Shown: positions 47,925 through 56,975 of the stretch, piece after piece
Layout: each line of letters starts with the position of its first letter
Position numbering within the stretch: the stretch's first letter is position 1
DNA from: Amborella trichopoda
Lineage: Eukaryota; Streptophyta; Magnoliopsida; Amborellales; Amborellaceae
NCBI RefSeq assembly: GCF_000471905.2
Contig: NW_006500031.1
Location: 3,187,826 to 3,251,825, forward strand
Reading direction: 5' to 3'
Length of the DNA stretch: 64,000 nucleotides
Translations under genes and position numbers: made by a program
Notes under the pieces: generated by a model
Database searches by the model: none
The model's input: only the letters and a program-made list of their open reading frames with translations
What the model was told of the DNA's origin: nothing

Positions 47925-48725
47925 CAGTTGGTGAAGCGTAGCACCGGCTGGATTTCTCTCTCTCATTCTCTTTTGTCACAGTCGTCGAAGATTAACGTCG
48001 GCTGGATTTATCTCTCTTTCTCTTTTGTCACAGTCGATGAAGCCTAGCGTTGACTCGATTTCTCTCTCTCTTTCTCTTATGTCACAACCGGCACAAGCCT
48101 AGCGCTAACTGGATTTCTCTCTCTCTCTTCTATCACAACCAGAGCAGGCCTAGCGTCGGCTCGATTTCACTCGCTTTCTTCTCTTCCATTGCAACCAACG
48201 CAAGCCTAACGTCGGCTTGATTTCTCTCTCTTTCTTCTCTTCCATCACAACCGGCTCAAGCCTAGCATCGGCTGGGTTTCTCTCCTTTTTTCTGTTCTGA
48301 CACAATCGATGAACCCTAGCGCCAACTGCATCTCCTCTCTCGTCTCTGTCTAATACAGTCGACGAAGCCTATCGCCGATTGTGCCTTCTCTTCCTTCTCT
48401 GTTTAACAAAGTCGGCAAAGCCTAACGTTGACTGTGTTTTCTCTCTCTTCTTCTGACAAAGCAAGTGAAGCATAGCACCGACTATGTTTTTTCTCTCTTC
48501 CTTTTAACACAATCAGCAATACCTAGTGCCATCGACTGGATCTTCTCTCTCTTCTTCTGAGACAGTCCGTGAAGCTTAACATCGATTGCGTTTTCTCTCT
48601 CTTCTTCTGACATAGTCAATGAAGCCTAGCACCGACTGTGTTTTCTCTCTCTTCCTTTTAACACAATCGGTAATGCTTAGTGCCGACTGCGTCCTTTTCC
48701 CCCCTCTCCTTTATTCTCTTGTCTC
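47925..48725 (+). repeat. Minisatellite, about 15 units of 50-56 bp, in the LTR U5
   Basis: Imperfect units begin at about 47,925, 47,978, 48,030, 48,084, 48,136, 48,191, 48,247, 48,302, 48,355, 48,408, 48,458, 48,510, 48,563, 48,613 and 48,664. Each has a head like CAGTCGATGAAGCCTAGCG, then CGACTGGATTT, and a tail of CTCTCT-type pyrimidines. The head is G+C-rich and partly self-complementary (GGC...GCC and TCG...CGA words). Confidence 0.85.
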
Positions 48726-49493
48726 TCACGCTTTTCTCTTCCTTTCTTCCCCCTCCTTCCTTCTGTTCCCTTCTTCTCTTATTTCATTTCTTATTCTTTC
48801 CTTATGACCTTCATTCTGTTATTCTTTCATTCGATTAAGAGGGATCGAGGTTAGCCTCTCATGATAGTCCTCTCGTCTAGCCGTAATGTTGTTGTGCCAA
48901 GATTACTTGGCCTGCTTTATTGCCACAATAGACTAACCATCATGCCTAGCTAGTCGGTATTGGTAATGACATCTAGTAGTAATCTTGTGAGCCGGTCTGA
49001 GTTACCGAGCCCGTTTTGCTACCACATCAAGCCAATTATTTACCAGCTTAGTCACTGCTCTGATCTTCCCTCTCAGTCAAATTCTTCTCTCCCCCATCTT
49101 TCTTCTCTTATTCTTTTGAATGCGCATGCTTGTGTACGTTCACCAAATAGGAAAAGGGTGAGGTGTGACCCACCTGTCTTATAACCTTTGCCATATTGTG
49201 TGATTACAGAAAACAGAAGAATACAAGCCAAGGGAGGCGATTCCAAACCAATTTTATTACTGGGGGGCTTTCTTCATGATTTAAGAGGGTGCCCACGTGA
49301 GCCAGCCCAAGTAAGTCTAAAACCCACCTAAAATTCCTCTCTCACCAGTTGATAACACCTCCCGCCGTTTTCGAACGAGGTTCTCGAGAGAGAGAGATCA
49401 CAAAAATGTCCCGGATCTTCCCTTGAAACTCGAGATGCGTGCCGCCCGATCGTCAAAAGATCCAGAGGGCGAGATCGAGGCACCTAACTAGCT

Positions 49494-49511
49494 TGGTGAC
49501 TTCACTGGGGA
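49494..49511 (+). other. Primer-binding site (tRNA-Arg type)
   Basis: TGGTGACTTCACTGGGGA matches the Ogre/Tat primer-site pattern TGGCGACT...TGGGGA and follows the LTR end. Confidence 0.65.
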
Positions 49512-49595
49512 CATACTACCCCTTAGTTGGATTGTTCTTGTTTAGCTAGTTTCTTCTTTCATTATCTGCTTTCATTATCTTTTCACATTTTATTA

Positions 49596-50125
49596 ATGGC
49601 TAGCAGGTTCCGTAACCCATTAATCGGATCGAGGATTTTCTTATCCCCGCATTCGAGAGTCTCCTTAGGGAACAAGTTCCTTCAACTTTGTTCCCAACAT
49701 CCTCTTGAGAAAATGCCCCTTGTCTAGTCCCCAAGTCTTAACCTGGACTGGTGTGAGGCAGAACTTAAAGGTCCCTCACTCCCCATCTCCTCGCTTAGGT
49801 GGAAACTCCACCAAGGCACCCTGCATCGGCAGTACTTCTGTTGCCTCACACAGCATGCACCTAGCCACTGGCGAGTCACTTGCCGGTCGTGTTCCTAAGG
49901 TATGCCGGAACGCTGCCTAGTTCCTTTCTCCAAAAGGCAAACAAGTTACCATTGCTTTTGAGGGTCGCTACAAGGCTACCTGCCACATTTCTGCACCACT
50001 GGTCTCTATACCTAGAGGCTCAACACATCCAGGAGGAAACGTCACGGTCTCCACCCCTCACACACACCACAAGGCTAGTCGGTCACCCACTCGAGCCACA
50101 CCTCGGGGCAACCCTTGTGCTACCT
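49596..50125 (+). pseudogene. Possible start of Tat/Ogre gag, truncated
   Basis: An ATG after the primer site opens MASRFRNPLIGSRI and closes within 45 codons. The following sequence has no long frame. It is where gag would start, but similarity to a known gag is too thin to claim. The viral sequence resumes at about 50,126. Confidence 0.3.
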
Positions 50126-50626
50126 CTAGTCAGCAGCCTTTAGATGAATCACCATAGGTAGGGACAGGTTGGGGTTCTTGTTGTCAGGAGGTCTGAGATC
50201 TTCTTCAATTACTGGGTCAAGTTCATGAGGAGGTTCAGGAGGGTTCATCATCAATAAAGATTCTGAATCCACGGAAGAAGAAGATTTATCATCAATAAAT
50301 GTTTCAGATGTATCAGACATATCATCTGAAGATTGAGTTTCAGATTGAAGATTAACTTCAGACTGTTTTGTCAAATTTTTTAGAAATGAACTCATATTAT
50401 TCAAAGGTTCAGAGGAGATATGTGTTAGCGCTGGAACAGAAGAGGCTACAACGTCTGATTCAGTATCAGATTTCTCAAACATTTGGGTCTCATATTTTGG
50501 TAATTGGGGATCAGTAGGAGGTTGAACTATTGTTGGTGGTAAAGTAGTTGGAGGTCTGGGAATTGGATGGTGGGATGAACTGGGTATTGATACATGTGGT
50601 TTTTTTCTTAATTGGGCAAAGAACAT
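50126..50626 (-). pseudogene. Viral capsid N-terminal acidic region (block B)
   Basis: A Pro/Ser-rich lead (PIPRPPTTLPPT) is followed by SSDDMSDTSETF and EPPHELDPVIEEDL, parallel to 43,235-43,515 in block A. The frame is open here but cut at about 50,130 by the LTR sequence. The following capsid core is found on the other side of it, at 45,540. Confidence 0.75.
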
Positions 50627-50831
50627 TTCTTTAGGAAAACGTTATTCTTCTTCAAAAGAACTTAATGCCCTAAACCATAATGTCTGGGAGGAATTAAACC
50701 AGTAGGCAGGTAAAGGGTTCTTGTGGGTGGAAAGGGATCAAGATTTCTTAATGTAGGGTAATTCTGGGTATATGGATTTGCTAACAAGGGTTGGAATTGG
50801 GATTGGTACTGGTGCTGAGGATATTGGGATT

Positions 50832-51365
50832 TCATCCAAAGATATCTTTCAGGCTTTGCAACTGTTTTTCCAAAAAAGCTTTTTCCTTTCTTTTCTGGCT
50901 CAGCAAATGAGACTGTTCATGAATATCTTTCACTATATACAAAATTTGCGTCAATTCTTCATGCAACAATTGAATTTTTTCTTTTAATTGAACAATTATG
51001 CCAGATAATCCCTGCAACTGAGAAGACATAATGTTTTGTTTATCTTCTATTCGAAGTAATGCTAAATTCTGAGACTTGGCATTTTCAGCTTGCCAATTCA
51101 GGCTGGCTTCAGCTGGAGAAATGGACTTTTGTGCTCCAGTAACATCTCTGGTATTGGGATTCTTTATCTTCCATACATGTTTTTCATTTTCTTGAAGTTT
51201 TTCATAATCATGTACTGGAGGAAAATTTGAAGCATAGCTTGAACTTTGAGGATCAAAGGCTAAGCATTCTGGAATATGATCTCTTTCTGGATCGCTTTTA
51301 TCATCCCATCCTGTAGAGACGATTTCTGAATCAGTGTGTTTGGATTTTGGACAACCATAAGTCAC
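50832..51365 (-). pseudogene. Viral coiled-coil protein region (block B)
   Basis: An open minus-strand stretch of 177 codons with SLNWQAENAKSQNLALLR and SGIIVQLKEKIQLLHEEL, whose leucines and charges repeat in heptads. It occupies the place between movement and capsid proteins, where virion-associated coiled-coil segments occur in the family. It opens at a GTG and not an ATG, so it needs the upstream frame or a frameshift to be translated. Confidence 0.65.
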
Positions 51366-51421
51366 ATAATAATCCCATTTTCATGAACTCTCTCCAAGTA
51401 ATCCAACAGATGGATCACCTT

Positions 51422-52579
51422 CTATGTATCTCTAATGAAGGTTTTGTCGAGATGAGTTTTTCTTTTTGGCAAATCATCCAAATCATCTTCATGACAAGTA
51501 GAGCAATTACAGGAGTCAAACCAATTATGTCCATCAGAAGTCCTTTGTTCATAAATTGGCTTTCCTGTTTTATCAAAAGCAACTATTGGAACTTTCTCAA
51601 GCAATTTTTGGAATTGAGTAGGAAATATTTCTCTAGTCTGATTCTCAATGACTTTTGAGGTCTGAAAACTTATCTATACGGTTCCATCAGGCATTCTTGT
51701 CATTTTGGAATCAGATTGCATTACTAATTGACTTTGATTTTGAAAAGTTTCATAATTTGTGACCCATGTAGATAGAATCAATTTAAGCAACCATTCTCGA
51801 GATATTTGTCTCAGAATATAATGACAGACAGGTTGGGAATTATTATCAACTTTGATAAACAAGGCTGTATTTTCTTATTCAGGGGGTAAAAGGGTAACTA
51901 TATCAAAAGCATGGTTCTGTAATCTACACACCATTTGATAATGGAGTGTAGCTACAGTGGCTGTTTCAATTTGTTTGGTTCATATGATCTGTAACTGGAC
52001 TTTAAAGGCAAAACTCAAATGAGAGTCTTTAATTGAGATATTAAAATTTGGGAAAAAGGTAACAAATATGGTTCTTGCATTTAAGGTTGTTTGCACATTT
52101 CCAATACATGTATGTTGGTATTCTAAAAATCTGGAATCTATCAAAGCAATTCGGGAAACAGCTTCCATACCTTTCCTTCCATGAAAAGTCAAGGATAGTT
52201 TTATAGCTCCAAAGTGAATGTGGGTATAACCTTCTTTTAGCCATTGGGGAAATAGGTTACTTGGTAAGGTAATGGTAATGTATTGTTCAGCTTGGGTAGC
52301 AGGTATTTGGTGTTGGTCAAAAGACGAGGCTTGAACATATTCCTTAATAGCTTCAAGGTTCTTTTTTCCACACAGCTTTTTGATTCTTTTGGTCCAATTT
52401 AAGTTAGATTTATCATAAACTTGATAAGGATTAATTAACTGAAAACTCGTTTCAGAAAACGTTTCCAGGGTATATGTTATTTCAAAAAGATGATCTTGTT
52501 TTGAAAACATAGGACGAAAGTTTGTACTAGACGACGAATTATTATCTACAGAAATTTCTGAAATAGTATCCTCTGCCAT
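51422..52579 (-). pseudogene. Viral movement protein (block B), three point stops
   Basis: The same frame as 41,124-42,293, 12 bp shorter, the difference lying in the basic PKRK stretch. In-frame stops at about 51,978 (TGA), 51,880 (TAA) and 51,672 (TAG) come from single-base changes, with no frameshift. The start MAEDTISEISVD and the terminal FIRDT-stop are conserved between blocks. Confidence 0.82.
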
Positions 52580-52914
52580 CTTAAATCTGGTTTTTTAAAA
52601 TAATTTATTATATTGACAATAAATTTTGAAATAAAAGTAAGGCAAACTTTCTTTCTGTTAACAAGGTATGAGCTCCTTCTAGAGCCTTCATGCCTTTAAC
52701 AGAGTTCCTGTTATGTTAACCATAAGAAAGTATTGACAGTGGAATGACATCAACACTAGAAATCAACCTTTAGTTCATACTTCGTTTTCTGATGTGAGAG
52801 ATCCTAATCTAGCTAGGCAGACGCAGAACATACTAAGCACAGTATGAGCTCTAGATTAAACCCAGCCAATATAATAAACTTTACTTGATATAATCTCAGT
52901 TTAACATGGCACAT

Positions 52915-52927
52915 GGCTCTGATACCA
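52915..52927 (-). other. Viral primer-binding site (tRNA-Met)
   Basis: Minus-strand TGGTATCAGAGCC, complementary to plant initiator tRNA-Met, the standard caulimovirus primer site and the conventional zero point of the genome. It is about 265 bp downstream of the TATA box. Confidence 0.88.
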
Positions 52928-53040
52928 TTATAGATGTGCATACACAGAAATACAAAAGAAAGATGTGCATATAAAGAAATACAAAAGAAGCACACCAAAG
53001 CAATAGATAAAATATAAACTCACAAGCAGAAGCATAAAGC

Positions 53041-53146
53041 TTACAAGCAGAAGCAGTAAGCACACCAAAGCAGAAAACTAGGCTATAAAGATTACAAGCA
53101 GAAGCAGGAAGCTTAAGCACACCAAAGCAGGAAACTAGGCTGAGAG
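53041..53146 (-). repeat. Two 51-55 bp tandem units in the viral leader
   Basis: 53,041-53,091 and 53,092-53,146 both begin TTACAAGCAGAAGCAG on the plus strand and carry CACACCAAAGCAG and AAACTAGGCT. Confidence 0.8.
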
Positions 53147-53186
53147 GCTCTAAGCAGCACTCTGCCTTCACAAACAACCTAAGGGG

Positions 53187-53198
53187 GCCTTTATAGGC
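53187..53198 (-). promoter_or_regulatory. Viral TATA box
   Basis: Minus-strand GCCTATAAAGGC, followed by GGGG-like purine/pyrimidine context and the leader. It is the only good TATA box in the intergenic region and is correctly placed upstream of the primer site. Confidence 0.65.
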
Positions 53199-53253
53199 AC
53201 CGGATTTGAAATCCGGACTTCAAACCATAATAATTTAAAAAGCTGGCCTGTAC

Positions 53254-53420
53254 AGGTGGTCATTATGAACAGTAAAAAGTCGATGAACAGTAGACAGGTG
53301 GCCGACATGAATAGTAAAATGTCGATGAACAGTAGACAGGTGGCCGACATGAATAGTAAAAAGTCGATGAACAGTGATTCGTCCTCATCTTGAACAATGA
53401 TTCGTCCTCATCTTGAACAG
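53254..53420 (-). repeat. Tandem repeats upstream of the viral promoter
   Basis: Three 42-bp units begin at 53,254, 53,296 and 53,338, each with AGGTGG...GAATAGTAAAA and GTCGATGAACAGT. Two 23-bp units follow (53,375 and 53,398, TGATTCGTCCTCATCTTGAA). Block A has one partial series at 44,540-44,637. Confidence 0.85.
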
Positions 53421-53639
53421 TGATTCCATTCTTTAATCCGTGTCATAATCTAAGGGTAAGTCATCAAAATTATAACCTGGTGAAGAATGGTTGGACGGGC
53501 TATGTGAGGGTCTAATGTAAGTATCATCACTGGAGCTATCTATTGGTGCTTCAGCAAGAGGAGGGTGATCAACAAGCCATATATGCAGTTGGTGTAGCAG
53601 TGCAGCACCTCAGGGAGTCTCATCATTCCATATTGTTGT

Positions 53640-55520
53640 TCCTATATAGACATCCAAAGGAATCCATTCTGGCTAGATTCTGTTAATGTAGCACATGAGG
53701 ATTTTTAATTCTTTTCATAGCTCTGTTTGAAATATCCAAAAATTCAGGAGATTAGAATCATACCAGCCAATGGTCTGGATATGAGGGTGTTGGGTAAAAA
53801 AGGTATGTTCAGAATAAATTTGTGGCCTAAGGTCTAGGTGGAAGGCTATAATGATATAGGGTCGGTGTGGATAACCAAAGGATTCTATCTATTGATTATA
53901 AAGGTAATGCTTCAAAAGGAATTTGTAAAAGTTGAAAGCTCTAGGATTGGGATGGATGTAATTGTTCCATTGTAGGAAATGACAGTGTCTGAGATAGAAT
54001 AATAATTTTTTAACATGGAAATTAAAACAAATATGGTGGTTTTGGGTAAGATACCAGAAAAAACAAAGAGCTTCTCTAAGTATGTTATAATAATGTCTGG
54101 TCAGAAATAAGGATAAAAATGGATATGTAGGATGGCATCGAATTCCTTGAAAACATTCTCCATGATTTCTGATTAATATTTCATGCATCTTTTGTTGGAT
54201 AATCTCATTTCTTGCTTCCATTGTCTTGGTGAGAATGATGTCAAATATTTCATCAGGAACATCTTTTAATTCATCATCAATTCTGATTATTGCTCCTATA
54301 AAAGGGACAACTTGAAGAACGGTTTCTTCTGAAAATTTCTTCCGAGAAAACATATCCGCTAAGATATTTTTCTTTCCAGAAATATGTTTATACTCAAAAT
54401 TCCATTGAGAAAACCAACTTGCCCATCTGAGTAATTGTGGGTTTGGAAGAATTTTATTTTTGAATTTGAGCATATTTGGAAAGGCTGACAAATCCATTTC
54501 TACAAGAAAAGTATATCCTATTAGATGAAATTGAAATTTTTCAATTCCTCTTTTTACTGCAAGGATTTCTTTAAAAGTAGAATGGTAATAAAGTTCAGAT
54601 TCTTTGAATTTTCCACTTTTGTATCCGCAAATCATCCTTTCTTTTTCCTTTTCTTCAAGCAAAATACATGCCCAAAATTCATCTGAAGCATCTGTTTGTA
54701 AAATTCTTTTTCCTGTAGATGGGATTTTCAAAGATGGTAGATTTTGAGATATTCTTTTGAGTTCTAGAACACACTCAGTCTGATTTCTTGTCCATGGTGG
54801 TGCTTTTTTCTTTAGAAGAAGATAGAGTATACTAGTGAAGAGAGAAAGCTTAGGAATAAAAGGGGACATATAATATACAATTCCTAAGAATTGCTGAATT
54901 TGCTTTACAGAAGATAAAATATCTGGAAATTCTAACAAGTGTTTTGCTATATGAGGCTGGAGTTTATACATTCCATTATGGAAATGCATACCAAGAAAAT
55001 CAATTTCCGTTTTAGCAAAGACACATTTCTTTTCAGAGAGCATAATACCATATTTACAACAGAGGGAATGGAATTTTTCTAACAGAAGAATATGACTATT
55101 AAGATCAGGAGACAAGAGGAATATGTCATCTATATATATCAGTGCCTGTGTTGAGATTGGTTCAAAAATGTTACTCAAGACTTTTTGAAAATATGTGGGT
55201 GCATTTTTCAAACCAAAAGGCATGACTGTCCATTGAAAATGGTAATTTGGTAAACAAAAAGCTGTTTTAGGACGGTCATCTGGGTGAATTCCTATCTGCC
55301 AAAATCCTGACTTTAAATCAAATTTTGAAAATATATGTGCGTTAGTAATCTGAGAAAATAGTGCAATTTGATTTGGCAAAGGGAATTTATCATCTGCAAG
55401 GAAAGTATTCAAGGGTTGGTAATTGATAACTAACCTGAGTTTTCCTCGAATTTGTTCTGCTCTTTTATTTACATAAAAAGCTTCACAAGCCCAAGGAGAA
55501 CTGGTAGGCTCAATTAACTA
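53640..55520 (-). pseudogene. Viral reverse transcriptase and RNase H (block B)
   Basis: The frame is open from about 55,517 to a TAG at about 53,889. RT shows KLRLVINYQPLN, then FSKFDLKSGFWQIGI and VMPFGLKNAPTYFQ, and the catalytic YIDDIFLL near 55,125. RNase H has LQTDASDEFWACIL, then FKEILAVKRGIEKFQFHL and SGKKNILADMFSRKK. After it a further 200-residue domain is cut by the TAG and continues to about 53,640. A TAG at 55,518 separates it from the protease. Typical length and order for Caulimoviridae. Confidence 0.9.
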
Positions 55521-55639
55521 TTCCTTTATCAAATCTTGTACTTCTAGCTTGACTTGTGCCAAAAGATCTGGATTTAAACCTTTGTGAGAAGCCTTTGTGG
55601 GATTTATGTTCTCATTTTTCTTGAAAGGTAGTTTAACAT

Positions 55640-56080
55640 AAAAATTCTAGTTTCTCCAAAGTGGGTTGGTACATTTTTTGAGAAACTCAGAGTGGGAATT
55701 GGCACAGCAATCTGACACAATTTTCTGTCGAATGGTTTTCAGGGAATAGGGTTGATCTATACAAGCTATCCAGGGTAAGGTTAGGTTCCTATAATGTAAT
55801 CCTTTGGAAGTCCATTGAAGTTTTACTTGATGTAAAACATCAAATCCAAGTAAAAGTTCTTTATTGGGTAAATAGGATCCTAAGAGTTTATGTTGGATAA
55901 CTAGTTGTGGACAAAGTTTTATCAAAATGGGTTTGCTAATCTGATTTATGGTAAATTTCTCTCCATTAGTAGCTCGAAAAGTTTGGTTACATGTTTCCCA
56001 AAATTGTTTTCGTAGTAAATCAGGTTTTAAGATACTAGTTCATGCTCCTGTATCAAAAAATGCTGGTATGGTTAAAGGTT
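55640..56080 (-). pseudogene. Viral aspartic protease (block B), stop after active site
   Basis: The minus-strand codons 56,054-56,043 read DTGA, the aspartic-protease active site, preceded by AFF. The next codon is TGA (56,042-56,040), so the enzyme is truncated right at its active site. Later residues LLLGFDVLHQVKLQW match the C-terminal half of retroviral-type proteases. It would process the viral polyprotein. Confidence 0.8.
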
Positions 56081-56093
56081 TGGAATAGTGTTC

Positions 56094-56975
56094 TTAGAGT
56101 ATCTGGACAAGGGCTATTGGAGTGGGCTGGAGGGATAAACTGTTTATGTCAGAAATATTTTCCTGTGGAGACAATATCTCTGAGACTTGTGTGTTGCTTA
56201 TCTCATTTACCTCATTGCCTTCAGAGTATGCAATAGATAACAATGTCTCTAGACTCTGTTCATCATCAAGAGAAAACACAGACTCTAGATCATCATCAAT
56301 TTCTTCATCTAAAACTTGTGACAGCAGATGTATGATCTTTTTTTTCTTGTTCTGATTTGGGCAGTTTCTGGCAAAATGCCATTTTTTTCACAGACATAAC
56401 ATTTATCTCCTTTATTGTGCCTGAAACCTCGAAATCTTGACCTTCAAAGATATTTGAACTTTTTAAACTTCTTCTTTTTTCTTTTTTGTTCAAACTTCTT
56501 GTTGCTTTTCATAGCAGGTGGACATACACTGTTTTTCTGGATCACATTTAATCTTGAGATATGGTTTATCACAAGATTTTCTTAATAAATGCTTATTTTT
56601 TTTCATTTGTTTCACAAATTCAACTTGATTGCACAGTCTTTCCAAAGCATGGAGAAAAAATTGATATAATTCACCAAAACTGGTGTTTTGAATAGTAAGT
56701 CCTTGATTTTCCATTGTTTTTATTGCTTCTTTACCAAGAGTAGGAGGTATGGATTCAAGATAAAATTGTTTTAAATTTACTTTATCAATTCCTCCTATCT
56801 TATGATATCTTTTACTCAGCTCTGAAAAATGTTTTTCAAGATCTTGTCTCTTGAAAGAACAACATTTGAGCTAAAAAAAATTCTTCTCTTGCAGCAATTT
56901 GTTCATGTTTCACCGGGCCTGAGAATTCAGAGACTAAATAATTAAGAAATTCAACAATGGACTGACTATTTCTGG
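56094..56975 (-). pseudogene. Viral capsid C-terminal half with zinc-knuckle remnant (block B)
   Basis: Parallel to 44,637-45,335 in block A. It contains a Lys-rich stretch, a frameshifted zinc knuckle (AFCQKLPKSEQEK reading) and the acidic FSLDDEQSLETLLS end before the protease. Homology stops at about 56,972, the outer end of the insertion. Confidence 0.75.

Larger units (their letters stand above)
46087..49490 (+). repeat. Tat/Ogre-type LTR, about 3.4 kb
   Basis: Starts TGTAAGGTCC after the purine tract. The right limit is set by the primer site at 49,494; the terminal CA could be 49,481-49,482. It contains the U3 promoter, a short R with a poly(A) signal, a CT-rich tract and a minisatellite. 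Long LTRs are usual for Ogre-type elements. Confidence 0.55.
45541..50125 (+). mobile_element. Tat/Ogre-type LTR with internal sequence on both sides
   Basis: A purine tract AAGAGGGTGGG (46,076-46,086) stands just before TGTAAGGTCC. A promoter with TATA box and poly(A) signal lies about 1.4 kb further, and a tRNA-Arg-type primer site is at 49,494-49,511. So one LTR of about 3.4 kb runs from 46,087 to about 49,490. It has coding-like remnant to its left (45,541-46,075) and gag-like start to its right. It separates two parts of the minus-strand viral copy. Confidence 0.6.
52580..53430 (-). promoter_or_regulatory. Viral intergenic region and leader
   Basis: Non-coding in both blocks as far as covered. 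In transcription order on minus it has 23-bp and 42-bp tandem repeats, a TATA box, two 50-bp leader repeats, the tRNA-Met primer site, then about 330 bp of leader to the movement-protein ATG. This is the control region of a pararetrovirus. Block A has only its two ends. Confidence 0.75.
50126..56975 (-). mobile_element. Endogenous pararetrovirus block B, minus-strand near-complete copy
   Basis: On the minus strand from 56,975: capsid C-terminal half, protease, RT, RNase H, C-terminal domain, intergenic region with TATA, primer site, leader, movement protein, coiled coil and capsid N-terminus (to about 50,130). The insert is therefore opened within the capsid gene and not at the primer site. 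Stops are scattered; the frame is mostly kept. Family Caulimoviridae is secure from domain order. Genus placement (Florendovirus or Petuvirus) is inference. Confidence 0.9.

Noticed and set aside
47566..48047. Long overlapping frames on both strands (up to 157 codons)
   Set aside because: They are Ser/Leu/Phe or Arg/Glu runs created by the CT-rich tract, not genes.
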